Assembly (NCBI GenBank): GCA_001872285.1
Contig: MNXU01000063.1
Coordinates: 1 to 64,000, forward strand
DNA: 64,000 nucleotides
Direction: 5' to 3'
From: Betaproteobacteria bacterium CG2_30_68_42
Lineage (GTDB): Bacteria > Pseudomonadota > Gammaproteobacteria > Burkholderiales > Rhodocyclaceae
Positions 46,373 to 59,124 of the stretch are shown here, one piece after another. A model generated the notes under the pieces. The model was not told the origin of the DNA, did no database searches, and was given only the letters and a program-made list of their open reading frames with translations. How positions within the stretch are numbered: the first letter of the stretch is position 1; each line of letters opens with the position of its first letter. The translations under genes were made by a program, and so were the position numbers.

Positions 46373-48646
46373 TCAGGCAGCGCAACTGCGTATCGAGCGC
46401 TGCTGTTCGAGCATGGCGCGCACCTCGAAGGCGGGCCTGGGCCGGCTGAAGAAATAACCCTGGATTTCGTCGCAGCCGTAGTCGCGCAGCAGGCGCAGGT
46501 GGGCCTCGGTCTCCACCCCCTCGGCGATGACGGTCAGCCCGAGGCTGTGGCCGAGCGTGATCACGGTGCGGGCGATGGCCGCGTCGCTCGGATCCTCGTG
46601 CATGTTGCGCACGAACGACTGGTCGACCTTCAGCTTGTCGATGGGGAAGCGCTTGAGGTAGGCGAGCGAAGAGTGGCCGGTGCCGAAGTCGTCGATCGAC
46701 AGCCGCACGCCGAGGGTCTTGAAGGCGTGGAGGGTGGCGACCGCCGCCTCGACATCGTGCATCGCCGCGCCCTCGGTGACCTCCAGTTCGAGCCGTTCCG
46801 GGGGAAGGCCGCTGCGGCGCAGTGCGTGCAGCACCCTCCTGGGCAGCTCCGGATCGGCGAACTGGCGAGGCGAGATGTTCACCGCCATGACGAGCGGCGG
46901 CAGGCCGACGTTCTGCCATTGGCGGGCCTGGGCACAGGCGTGCTCCAGCACCCAGGCGCCGATCTCGACGATGGCGCCGCTCTCCTCCGCGATCGGAATG
47001 AAGTCGGAGGGTGGAATCAGGCCCCTGTCGGGATGCCGCCAGGAGACCAGCGCCTCGACGCCGGCGATGCGGCCGCTGCCGATCTCCACCTGCGGCTGGT
47101 AACGCAGTTCGAGTTCCCCGCGCTCGACAGCGCGCCTGAGCCGGTGTTCGGTCTCGAGCCGCTCCAACGCCCGCGCGCTCATGTCCTCGGCATAGCGAAG
47201 CGCACGATGGCCGCCTGCGCGCCTGGCCCCCTGCAACGCGGTGTCGGCATTGCGCAGCAGCGCGGCAACATCCCGGCCGTCCTGCGGGAAGACCGCGAAC
47301 CCGATGCTGAACGAGAAATACATCTCGCGCCCCTCGATGATGAAGGGCGCGGCCATCTCCCGCGTAATCCGCGCCGCAAAGGCATCGGCCTCATCCGCAG
47401 CGCCGATCACCGGCAGCAGCGCGGCGAACAGCTCGCCGTCGAAACGGTGCAGGCAGCAGGCGATCGAATCGTCTCCGGCCAGCGGCTCGATCCGCCTCGC
47501 GATGCCGCACAGCACGCGGTCGGCGAAGGCGTGTCCGAGCGTATCGACCACCGGCTGGAAGCGGTCGGCAGCGAGCAACAGCACTGCGCCCGTGTGCCCG
47601 CCATCGAGTGCCGCCGCGATCCGGTTCTCGAAGGCGAGGCGGTTGGGAAGGCGGGTCAGCACATCGTGAAACGCCTGGAATTCGAGCTGTTCCTGCGCCG
47701 TGCTGCGCTCGGTGACGTCGGACAGATAGACATGGAAGGCGCCGGAATCGGCCAGGCGATGAATGCTGATGGCGAGGACCCGCTCCGCGATGCGGTATTC
47801 CCGCTGTACGCGTTCGGTCGCATCCCGGCGAAGCGCGTCCAGCCACGACGCGAGGTCCTCGGACAGCAGCGCCGACGGCCCCTGCACGCCCAGCCTGCGC
47901 GCCATCGCCACGGCTCCCGGATTGGCGTAGGCCAGCGCGCCGCCTTCGTCGAGGCTGATCACGGGATTCGGGTTGCGCTCCGGGAACAGTGCGAGACGCT
48001 GGCGCTCGCGGATGCCGCGCAGATGGGCATCGAAGAAATAGCCGATGACGGCGGCAGCGGCGAGCAGCAGTGCACTGAACAGCGTGACCAGCCGCAGGAT
48101 GTCCGCAAGCCGCTCCCGCGTCGCATCGCCGCGCTCCTCGGCCTGCGTCTGCACACCGCCGACGAGTACGTCGAAGCGGTCCGTCAGTTCGGTCGCATTC
48201 ACCGAGATGCGGCCGAGCAATTTGCTCACTTCGCCGATATCGACACGGCTGGAATCGAGTTCGCGGTCGAGGGCCGAGAGCAGCCGGTCCCCGTCGCGCT
48301 GGAGCGCGCGCAGCGCGTCGAGCAGGGCGCGGCCTTCGGGATCGGTGATCGCCTCGTCCAGGCGGGTCATGCGCGAGGCAGTTCGTCGCTGCAACTCGGC
48401 GTGGCGGCTGCCGAACCGCTCACGGTCGGTGGTGTCGTAGAGTTCGCGGGCGATGCGCTCGCCATCCATGGCGGCGACTTTCAGTTCCGAGATTGCCCGC
48501 AGCGCCGGCAGGTCACGATCGACCAGCGGGCGCGCGACATCGAGCACCGCCTCGCTGCGCACCCAGGTGAGCCACGACAGCAAACCGCCCATCACGAGCG
48601 CCGCAGCGCTCAAGGCCCACCAGCGAACTTCCATGCGTGCGCGCAC
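46373..48646 (-). CDS. Membrane-bound GGDEF-EAL protein, probable c-di-GMP phosphodiesterase
   Basis: 757 residues: TM helix at ~7-25, a periplasmic four-helix sensing region to ~200, a second TM, a PAS-like segment, then GGDEF and EAL domains. The GGDEF signature is degenerate (RFDGELF), so cyclase activity is unlikely. The EAL domain keeps GVEALVSW, NISPRQF, EVTEGA, DDFGTGHSSLAYLKRF and EGVET and should hydrolyse c-di-GMP. I chose the GTG at 48646 because GGAGAG precedes it by eight bases; a TTG at 48691 and an ATG at 48634 are alternatives. NrtS follows directly. Confidence 0.88.
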   Translation of the reverse strand: MRARMEVRWWALSAAALVMGGLLSWLTWVRSEAVLDVARPLVDRDLPALRAISELKVAAMDGERIARELYDTTDRERFGSRHAELQRRTASRMTRLDEAITDPEGRALLDALRALQRDGDRLLSALDRELDSSRVDIGEVSKLLGRISVNATELTDRFDVLVGGVQTQAEERGDATRERLADILRLVTLFSALLLAAAAVIGYFFDAHLRGIRERQRLALFPERNPNPVISLDEGGALAYANPGAVAMARRLGVQGPSALLSEDLASWLDALRRDATERVQREYRIAERVLAISIHRLADSGAFHVYLSDVTERSTAQEQLEFQAFHDVLTRLPNRLAFENRIAAALDGGHTGAVLLLAADRFQPVVDTLGHAFADRVLCGIARRIEPLAGDDSIACCLHRFDGELFAALLPVIGAADEADAFAARITREMAAPFIIEGREMYFSFSIGFAVFPQDGRDVAALLRNADTALQGARRAGGHRALRYAEDMSARALERLETEHRLRRAVERGELELRYQPQVEIGSGRIAGVEALVSWRHPDRGLIPPSDFIPIAEESGAIVEIGAWVLEHACAQARQWQNVGLPPLVMAVNISPRQFADPELPRRVLHALRRSGLPPERLELEVTEGAAMHDVEAAVATLHAFKTLGVRLSIDDFGTGHSSLAYLKRFPIDKLKVDQSFVRNMHEDPSDAAIARTVITLGHSLGLTVIAEGVETEAHLRLLRDYGCDEIQGYFFSRPRPAFEVRAMLEQQRSIRSCAA

Positions 48647-48830
48647 CTGAGTCTCTCCGTTGATCACCGCGTACGCGGCAGCGATCGGCAAGGCATCGAT
48701 CGGAGCCGGTAGACGCTTGCACGGACGCGTTCCTTACGGCCGGCGTGCCGCGTAAGAAGCGGCTTCGGCGGCGCGACCAACCAGCGGATGAGGCCGGCGG
48801 TCCGGCAGCGCGATCTACCGGGAAAAGCGA

Positions 48831-49649
48831 ATGTCACACACGAACACGGAAGACCTACGAAGGACGCCGCTGGAGGGCAGGACGGCAGTGGTGACGGGTT
48901 CCACGAGCGGCATCGGTCTGGGGATCGCCCGGGCGCTCGCGAAAGCGGGCGCCGACATCGTGCTCAACGGCATGGGCAATGCGGCAGAAATCGAGGCGAT
49001 CCGCGCCCGAATCGCTGCCGAAGCCGGCGTGCAGGTGCGCTTCCACGGCGCCGACCTCGGCCAGAGGGAGGCGATCGATGCGATGTTCCAGGCGGTGCTG
49101 GCCGAATTCGGCAGCGTGGACATCCTGGTGAACAACGCCGGCATCCAGCATGTGGCGCCGATCGAAGAATTTCCGGTCGACAAATGGGATGCAATCATCG
49201 CGATCAACTTGACCGCGGCATTCCATGCCATTCGCCATGCCGTGCCGCCGATGAAGCGCAAGAAATGGGGCCGCATCATCCAGATCGCCTCGGCCCACGC
49301 GCTGGTCGCCTCTCCGTACAAATGCGCCTACGTCGCGGCGAAGCACGGCATTGCGGGGCTCACCAGGACGGTGGCGCTGGAGGTGGCGGAACACGGGATC
49401 ACGGTGAATGCCATCTGTCCCGGCTACGTCCGGACGCCGCTGGTCGAGAAGCAGGTTCCGGAGACGGCCAGGGCGCGTGGCATCACCGAGGAACAGGTGA
49501 TCCGCGATGTCCTGCTCGCCGCGCAACCGACCCGTCAGTTCGTCACCGTCGACCAGGTCGCGGCACTCGCCGGTTTCCTCGCGAGCGACGCTGCGGCATC
49601 GATCACCGGCGCGCTGCTCGCGGTCGACGGCGGATGGACCGCGCAGTGA
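48831..49649 (+). CDS. bdhA: 3-Hydroxybutyrate dehydrogenase
   Basis: 272 residues, short-chain dehydrogenase. It oxidises 3-hydroxybutyrate to acetoacetate with NAD+, the cytoplasmic step after PHB depolymerisation. NAD motif TGSTSGIGLGIA, NNAGIQHVAPIEEFP (a 3HB-dehydrogenase hallmark), catalytic Ser in IASAHALVAS and YVAAK, and the C-terminal GALLAVDGGWTAQ. A patatin-like gene follows closely, a pairing seen in other PHB-making betaproteobacteria. Confidence 0.93.
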   Translation: MSHTNTEDLRRTPLEGRTAVVTGSTSGIGLGIARALAKAGADIVLNGMGNAAEIEAIRARIAAEAGVQVRFHGADLGQREAIDAMFQAVLAEFGSVDILVNNAGIQHVAPIEEFPVDKWDAIIAINLTAAFHAIRHAVPPMKRKKWGRIIQIASAHALVASPYKCAYVAAKHGIAGLTRTVALEVAEHGITVNAICPGYVRTPLVEKQVPETARARGITEEQVIRDVLLAAQPTRQFVTVDQVAALAGFLASDAAASITGALLAVDGGWTAQ

Positions 49650-49692
49650 GCGCGTCCGTTCGATCCCGATCGCGCTTCACGCCGCAACGCGG

Positions 49693-50862
49693 ATGAATCC
49701 TGTCGAGGCGAGGGCAATGGTCACTCAGCGAAAGGCAGTCAGGCAGTCATCGGCTTCGAGGACGCGAACCTCACAATGCCCAGACCTGCCGGGGCAGGTG
49801 GTTCTGGTCATGCAGGGCGGTGGCGCGCTCGGCGCGTTCCAGGCCGGCGTCTATGAGGCGATGCACGACGCGGGGATCGAGCCGGACTGGGTGGTCGGCA
49901 CCTCGATCGGCGCGATCAACGGCGCCATCATCGCCGGCAATGCGCCGCAGGATCGCCTGCCGCGACTGCGCGAATTCTGGACGCGGGCGGCGGCCGGGGC
50001 TGCGCCGTACTCGCACCTGAAGGCGTTCGCCATGGGCAATCTCTTTGCCGACCTCGGCACCGTTTCGTTCGGCGTGCCGGGTTTCTTCGCACCCAATCCG
50101 GGATCGTGGTTCGGCAACCACACGCCCCTGGGTGTCACCGGCGCGAGTTTCTACACGACCGCGCCGCTGCGCAGCACGTTGCTGGAACTGGTCGACACCG
50201 ATCGTATCGGGGCGGGGGACGTGCGCCTGACCGTGGGTGCGGTCAGCGTGCGCAGCGGCCGCATGCGCTACTTCGACAGCCGTGACGAGCGCGTGTCGGT
50301 GGAGCACGTGATGGCCTCGGGTGCGCTGCCGCCCGCCTTTCCCGCGATCGTCATCGACGGGGAACCCTACTGGGACGGCGGCATCCATTCCAATACCCCG
50401 ATCGAAATCGTGATGGACGATTCCGAACGGCGCGATTCCCTGGTGTTCGCCGCCCAGCTCTGGCAGTTGCACGGCGACGATCCGCAGACCATCGAGGAGG
50501 TCATGAGCCGGCGCAAGGATATCCAGTTTTCCAGCCGCGCCGACAGCCAGATTGCCCGCCAGCAACAGATTCACCGGCTGCGCCATGTGGTGCGCGAGCT
50601 GGGGCGTCTGCTGCCAGACAAGCTGAAGGCGGACGCGGCGATCAGGAAGCTCGTCGCCCATGGCTGCGGCACGGTGATCCATCTCCTTCCGCTGCGGGCG
50701 CCGCCGCTCGATGGGGAGGACCACAGGAAGGACATCGACTTCACGCCGGAAGGCATCCACGCGCGCTGGGAGGCCGGCCGCGCGTTCGCGCGGGACAGGA
50801 TCGAGGCCGCGCCCTGGCAGAAAGACTGCGACCCGGCGATGGGGGTGATCGTTCACCAATGA
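49693..50862 (+). CDS. Patatin-like phospholipase with DUF3734 tail
   Basis: 389 residues, cytoplasmic. Oxyanion loop GGGALGAFQAG, nucleophile GTSIGAING and catalytic Asp in DGGIHSN make up the patatin Ser-Asp dyad. The C-terminal ~120 residues (RRKDIQFSSRADSQIARQQQ onward) correspond to DUF3734. Downstream of 3-hydroxybutyrate dehydrogenase it may act on PHB granule surfaces or oligomers; that is inference. ATG at 49693 or 49717. Confidence 0.87.
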   Translation: MNPVEARAMVTQRKAVRQSSASRTRTSQCPDLPGQVVLVMQGGGALGAFQAGVYEAMHDAGIEPDWVVGTSIGAINGAIIAGNAPQDRLPRLREFWTRAAAGAAPYSHLKAFAMGNLFADLGTVSFGVPGFFAPNPGSWFGNHTPLGVTGASFYTTAPLRSTLLELVDTDRIGAGDVRLTVGAVSVRSGRMRYFDSRDERVSVEHVMASGALPPAFPAIVIDGEPYWDGGIHSNTPIEIVMDDSERRDSLVFAAQLWQLHGDDPQTIEEVMSRRKDIQFSSRADSQIARQQQIHRLRHVVRELGRLLPDKLKADAAIRKLVAHGCGTVIHLLPLRAPPLDGEDHRKDIDFTPEGIHARWEAGRAFARDRIEAAPWQKDCDPAMGVIVHQ

Positions 50863-50875
50863 CGGAGGGAATGCG

Positions 50876-51826
50876 ATGAGAACCCGGCCACTGCTTCTCG
50901 GTCTCGCGCTGGTGACTGCCGGCCATTCCTTGGCGGTCCCTGCGCAGGAGATGAACGGCTTCGACCTGAAGGGCGCGGCCATCCCGGTCGAGCAGATCTA
51001 TCCGGGCGGCCCGCCCAGGGACGGCATCCCGGCCATCGACAAGCCCGAGTTCCTGCCGGCCGCGTCGGCGACGTTCCTTGCAGGCGGTGACGGTGTGCTC
51101 GGTCTCGTGCGCGACGGCGTCGCGCGCGCCTATCCGATCCGCATCCTCAACTGGCACGAGGTGGTGAACGACAGCGCGGGACCGGATCCCCTGGTCGTCA
51201 CCTACTGCCCGCTGTGTGGCACCGGAGTCGCGTTCGACGCGCGCGTCGACGGACGCGTGCTGAGCTTCGGCGTGTCGGGGCTGCTCTACAACAGCGACGT
51301 CCTGCTCTACGACCGGCAGACGCAGTCGCTGTGGTCGCAGATGCTCGGCCAGGCGATCAGCGGTCCGATGAAGGGGCGGCGCCTGATCCTGCGCACGCTC
51401 ACCCACACCACCTGGGCGGACTGGCGCAAGAGCCACCCGGCCACACAGGTACTCTCGCGCAATACCGGGCAGACGCGCTCCTACGATCGCGACCCCTATG
51501 CGGGCTACGAGTCCGACCTGCGGCTCATGTTTCCGGTGGAATTCCGGTCCGAGGGTTTCCACCCCAAGGAGCGCGTTCTCGGGGTGCGGATCGGCAGCGA
51601 GGCCAAGGCGTATCCGTTCGTCGAGCTGGGCAAGACCGCCGGCGTGGTGACGGATCGGGTCGGCGGCACCGTGCTCACCATCCGCTTCGACCGCGACGCC
51701 TCGCGCGCGACCGCGCACGGCGCCGACGGGAAACAGCTTCCGGCCGTGGTCGGCTACTGGTTCGCGTGGTACACGTTCAACCCGAAGACCGCGGTCTTTC
51801 ACGCCGGCGCTCACCGCCCGCCATGA
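50876..51826 (+). CDS. DUF3179 domain-containing exported protein
   Basis: 316 residues with an N-terminal signal peptide (cut near AVPAQ). The rest is a DUF3179 domain, recognised from AYPIRILNWHEVVND, VTYCPLCGTGVAF, LYNSDVLLYDRQTQSLWSQM and FNPKTAVFH. The function of the family is unknown. Two conserved Cys in the YCPLCGT motif may be redox-active or metal-binding. GAGGGAATGCG precedes the ATG; 13 bases from the patatin gene, so likely co-transcribed. Confidence 0.9.
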   Translation: MRTRPLLLGLALVTAGHSLAVPAQEMNGFDLKGAAIPVEQIYPGGPPRDGIPAIDKPEFLPAASATFLAGGDGVLGLVRDGVARAYPIRILNWHEVVNDSAGPDPLVVTYCPLCGTGVAFDARVDGRVLSFGVSGLLYNSDVLLYDRQTQSLWSQMLGQAISGPMKGRRLILRTLTHTTWADWRKSHPATQVLSRNTGQTRSYDRDPYAGYESDLRLMFPVEFRSEGFHPKERVLGVRIGSEAKAYPFVELGKTAGVVTDRVGGTVLTIRFDRDASRATAHGADGKQLPAVVGYWFAWYTFNPKTAVFHAGAHRPP

Positions 51827-52106
51827 GCCCTGCGCCGGCGCCGGATGGGCGGGATGCGGCGGGTCAGCCGCCGGGTGTAGGAATCCGGCGGCTTGTTCCG
51901 ACCAAACCCGCGGGCGCCGGAACCACGACGCGCGACGGCGGGGACACGATGGACCTGAAGCTCTCGTTTGCAGTACCGTGGGCACCCGGAACACGCAGAA
52001 GGGCGGGGCGTGGCCTGCCGATGTCGGCTGCGCGGCAATCGAGCGACGGTGGACCCGAGGTCGGCCGAATGCCAATCGCATGCCATGCGGTGCGCTTGTC
52101 GCCGCC

Positions 52107-52313
52107 ATGAAGAACCTGCAAAGATACCTGGGCAAGCTCGTCAAGCTGCGGCATCCACATTTCGAAACGCTTCTCGCACGCGCCCGCAAGCGCGGGCTCG
52201 AACTGGAGAACCGGTTTCTGGTGGGTGCGGTGAGCGGCAGGAAACGGATCCTCGTCTGCTACGGGGGGCATTTGTGCCTAGTGGTTTCGCCCGCAAAGGT
52301 CGATCTGGTCTGA
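52107..52313 (+). CDS. Small basic protein of unknown function (68 aa)
   Basis: Starts MKNLQRYLGKLVKLRHPHFE and ends RILVCYGGHLCLVVSPAKVD(LV). Codon use matches that of neighbouring genes and the hydrophobic/basic pattern looks like a folded small protein, but no family is recognised and there is no clear ribosome binding site. It lies 34 bases before the YiiX-like gene. The 280 bases before it (51827-52106) show no other gene. Confidence 0.5.
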   Translation: MKNLQRYLGKLVKLRHPHFETLLARARKRGLELENRFLVGAVSGRKRILVCYGGHLCLVVSPAKVDLV

Positions 52314-52347
52314 AGGGTGGCCGAGTCGTGATGCCACGCGCGTTGCC

Positions 52348-53115
52348 ATGAACGGTTTCCAGCTCTGGCTCGGGCGTGCGATCGGCCGCTATCTGAGCCG
52401 AAGGTTGCACACCCAGAGCGCCTCCGCCCCCTCGGACCCGGCGAGGCTCGCCGCGACGCTGCGGCCGGCGGACGTGCTGCTGGTCGAAGGAAATACGCGG
52501 GTGAGCGCCGCCATCAAATACCTCACCCAATCCACCTGGTCGCATGCGGCCCTGTACGTAGGAAATGCCTCCGGCATGCGGAGCGCTCGCGGAGAGGCGC
52601 TGTGCCTGCTCGAGGCGGACATCCTCGACGGCGTGCGCGTCGTGCCGCTGTCGGAGTTCGACGGACTGCATACGCGCATCTGCCGCCCGGTCGGCCTGTC
52701 TGCCGAGGAAGTCGAACGCGTTGTTCGCTATGCCTGCGAGCGTATCGGCTACCGTTACGACCTCAAGAACGCCTTCGACCTCGCGCGCTATCTGCTGCCC
52801 ATGCCGCCGGTGCCGCAACGCTGGCGGCGCCGCATGCTCGCACTGGGCAGCGGAGACCCGACCCGGGCGATCTGCTCGACGCTGATTGCGCAGGCGTTCC
52901 AGTCGATCCGCTACCCGATCCTGCCGGCCGTCGAGACCGTGCCCTCGACCGATCCGGACTGCACCGGCTGCATGAGCGAGATCCTCCACATCCGTCACCA
53001 CAGCCTGTTCGCGCCGCGCGACTTCGACGTGTCTCCGTATTTCGAGGTCGTGAAGCCGACCCTCGTGGATGGCTTCGACCACCGCTCGCTGACCTGGGCC
53101 GCGACGGAAGGATAA
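52348..53115 (+). CDS. YiiX/YebB-like permuted NlpC/P60 hydrolase
   Basis: 255 residues. Circularly permuted papain-like fold: GDVLL-like segment RPADVLLVEGNTRV, catalytic His in STWSHAALYVG, and catalytic Cys in AICSTLIAQAFQS. Such proteins are amidases or esterases acting on peptidoglycan or lipids; the substrate here is unknown. The stop codon lies inside the left arm of the inverted repeat at 53111, so the last residues (ATEG) border that element. Confidence 0.83.
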   Translation: MNGFQLWLGRAIGRYLSRRLHTQSASAPSDPARLAATLRPADVLLVEGNTRVSAAIKYLTQSTWSHAALYVGNASGMRSARGEALCLLEADILDGVRVVPLSEFDGLHTRICRPVGLSAEEVERVVRYACERIGYRYDLKNAFDLARYLLPMPPVPQRWRRRMLALGSGDPTRAICSTLIAQAFQSIRYPILPAVETVPSTDPDCTGCMSEILHIRHHSLFAPRDFDVSPYFEVVKPTLVDGFDHRSLTWAATEG

Positions 53116-53192
53116 TGGGGTCAGACACCATTATCATCCTTCCTCGGCCCGCCCACGCGCTTCGCAACATAGTGATGTCTGACCCCATTATC
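53111..53192. repeat. 17-bp perfect inverted repeat (REP-like element)
   Basis: GATAATGGGGTCAGACA (53111-53127) is repeated in inverse as TGTCTGACCCCATTATC (53176-53192), 48 bases apart. The left arm contains a nested palindrome ATAATGG-N9-CCATTAT. GGGGTCAGAC motifs of this kind occur as interspersed palindromes in many bacterial genomes and are often linked to REP-associated (Y1) transposases; none is present here. It begins at the stop codon of the YiiX-like gene. Confidence 0.75.
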
Positions 53193-53195
53193 GCC

Positions 53196-53288
<93 letters not shown>

Positions 53289-53797
53289 GGCCTACCTCAT
53301 GAGATGCTCGTGGGTGCGCGTGGATCAGGGGTGTCCAACGTGGAGATCACCGGCGCTGCGCGGCCTTGTCGCACGGCGTCGGAGTGGGATGCAGGGTCGG
53401 GTCATTTATTTGCAATGAAATTGACGCTGGCCCCTTTGATCCGGGAGGCGCATCCGCACCCTGCGGGCCAGTTTAGGAGCGCAAGGGGCCGGTGTCCAGC
53501 GCGTGCGGGACTTCACTCGCTTTCACGGCCTGCGTCATCCCGTCAGGTTCGGCCGTGTACGGGCGCGGCAGGGTCTGCCTTGGCTGGCTGATTCGCGCCG
53601 GTGTCTTCCCCCGCGGGAGAGTTCGCAGCGCAGGCAGCCCGGCCCGACGATGGGCGGGAACGATGATCCGGCCACCTTCCCGAAAAGCGTTACCGGCGAT
53701 AATGTGTCGCAGGCCCGACGCTTGCCGCCCGGCGCACACCACCGACCGCGCGGCCACCGGGAAACCTCGCAAACGCTCACCGACATCGCCGACCGCC
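53289..53797. other. Gene-free region before the DUF938 methyltransferase
   Basis: No ORF with a ribosome binding site or domain. Bases 53400-53443 (GTCATTTATTTGCAATGAAA, then TTGACGCTGGCCCCTTTGAT) form an AT-rich island that resembles parts of other interspersed elements (compare the GGGGTCAG-type motif). Together with the inverted repeat and the hsdM relic, this marks a former insertion or deletion hot spot. Confidence 0.4.
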
Positions 53798-54415
53798 ATG
53801 GAGAAACCCGACGCGCCGTCGTGCGCGCGCAACCGCGAGCCGATTCTCGAGGCGCTGCGCAAGCATTTCGTGGACCGCCGCGAGGTGCTGGAGATCGGCA
53901 GCGGCACCGGGCAGCACGCGATCTTTTTCGCTGCGGCGATGCCTCACCTCACCTGGCAGACCTCGGACTGCAGCGACAACCTGGCCGGGATCCGCGCCTG
54001 GCTGGACGAGGCGGCTCTGCCCAACACGCCCGCGCCGCTTGCGCTCGATGTCAACGCGGCCTGGCCGCAGAGGCGCTACGACGCGGTGTTCACGGCGAAC
54101 ACGCTGCACATCCTGCGCTGGGGCGAGGTCGAGCGTCTGTTCGCCTGCCTGCCTGAGGTCATGACCGGCCAAGCCACGCTCGCCGTCTATGGTCCGTTCA
54201 ACTACGAGGGCCGCTTCACCAGCGAGGGTAACGCGGCCTTCGATGTCTGGCTGAAGGAACGCGGCCGCCACCAGGGAATCCGCGATTTCGAGGCCGTCGA
54301 TGCCCTCGCCCGCCAGGCCGGGCTGGCGTTGGCCGAGGACCGCGCCATGCCATCGAACAATCGATGCCTGATCTGGCGCAGAGAGGAGGAACGCGGCTGC
54401 CGGCCGTCACCGTGA
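53798..54415 (+). CDS. DUF938 SAM-dependent methyltransferase
   Basis: 205 residues. SAM-binding motif I VLEIGSGTGQHAIFFA, then WQTSDCSDNLAGI and VFTANTLHILRW, characteristic of the DUF938 class I methyltransferases. N-terminal SCARNREPILEALR is typical. Substrate unknown. ATG at 53798. 87 bases before pyrG. Confidence 0.88.
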   Translation: MEKPDAPSCARNREPILEALRKHFVDRREVLEIGSGTGQHAIFFAAAMPHLTWQTSDCSDNLAGIRAWLDEAALPNTPAPLALDVNAAWPQRRYDAVFTANTLHILRWGEVERLFACLPEVMTGQATLAVYGPFNYEGRFTSEGNAAFDVWLKERGRHQGIRDFEAVDALARQAGLALAEDRAMPSNNRCLIWRREEERGCRPSP

Positions 54416-58737
<4,322 letters not shown>

Positions 58738-58813
58738 ACGTCACCGGCGCCTGCCCGCCCGCGGCCGCCTGGCGGAGGATGCCGGAGGTGCGCGCCGAGG
58801 GAGGCAGCGCGCG

Positions 58814-59089
58814 GTGAGAAGGTGGTCCGCCTACGTGCTCGCGGCCGCGGTCGTTGCGATCCAGTACCCCCTGTGGCTGGGCAAGGGCGGCATGTTGCGC
58901 GTCTGGGAGGCGGAGCGCAGGCTCGAGGCGCAGCGCCAGACCAACCACGCGCTGGAAGGGCGTAACGCCGCGCTGGAGGCGGAGGTCCGCGATCTGAAGA
59001 GCGGCTTCGACGCGATCGAGGAACATGCCCGCCTGGAACTCGGACTGATCAAGACGGACGAAGTCTTCGTCCAGGTTCCGCAGCGCTGA
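58814..59089 (+). CDS. ftsB: Cell division protein FtsB
   Basis: 91 residues: one membrane helix (AYVLAAAVVAIQYPLWLG), then a coiled coil (EAERRLEAQRQTNHALEGRN), then ARLELGLIKTDEVFVQV. FtsB bridges FtsL and FtsQ in the divisome. GTG at 58814 with GAGGCAG upstream. The eno-ftsB order supports the call. Confidence 0.93.
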   Translation: MRRWSAYVLAAAVVAIQYPLWLGKGGMLRVWEAERRLEAQRQTNHALEGRNAALEAEVRDLKSGFDAIEEHARLELGLIKTDEVFVQVPQR

Positions 59090-59124
59090 GCGGGCTGCGG
59101 AATCCCACCGCGGAGGATGCGCGC

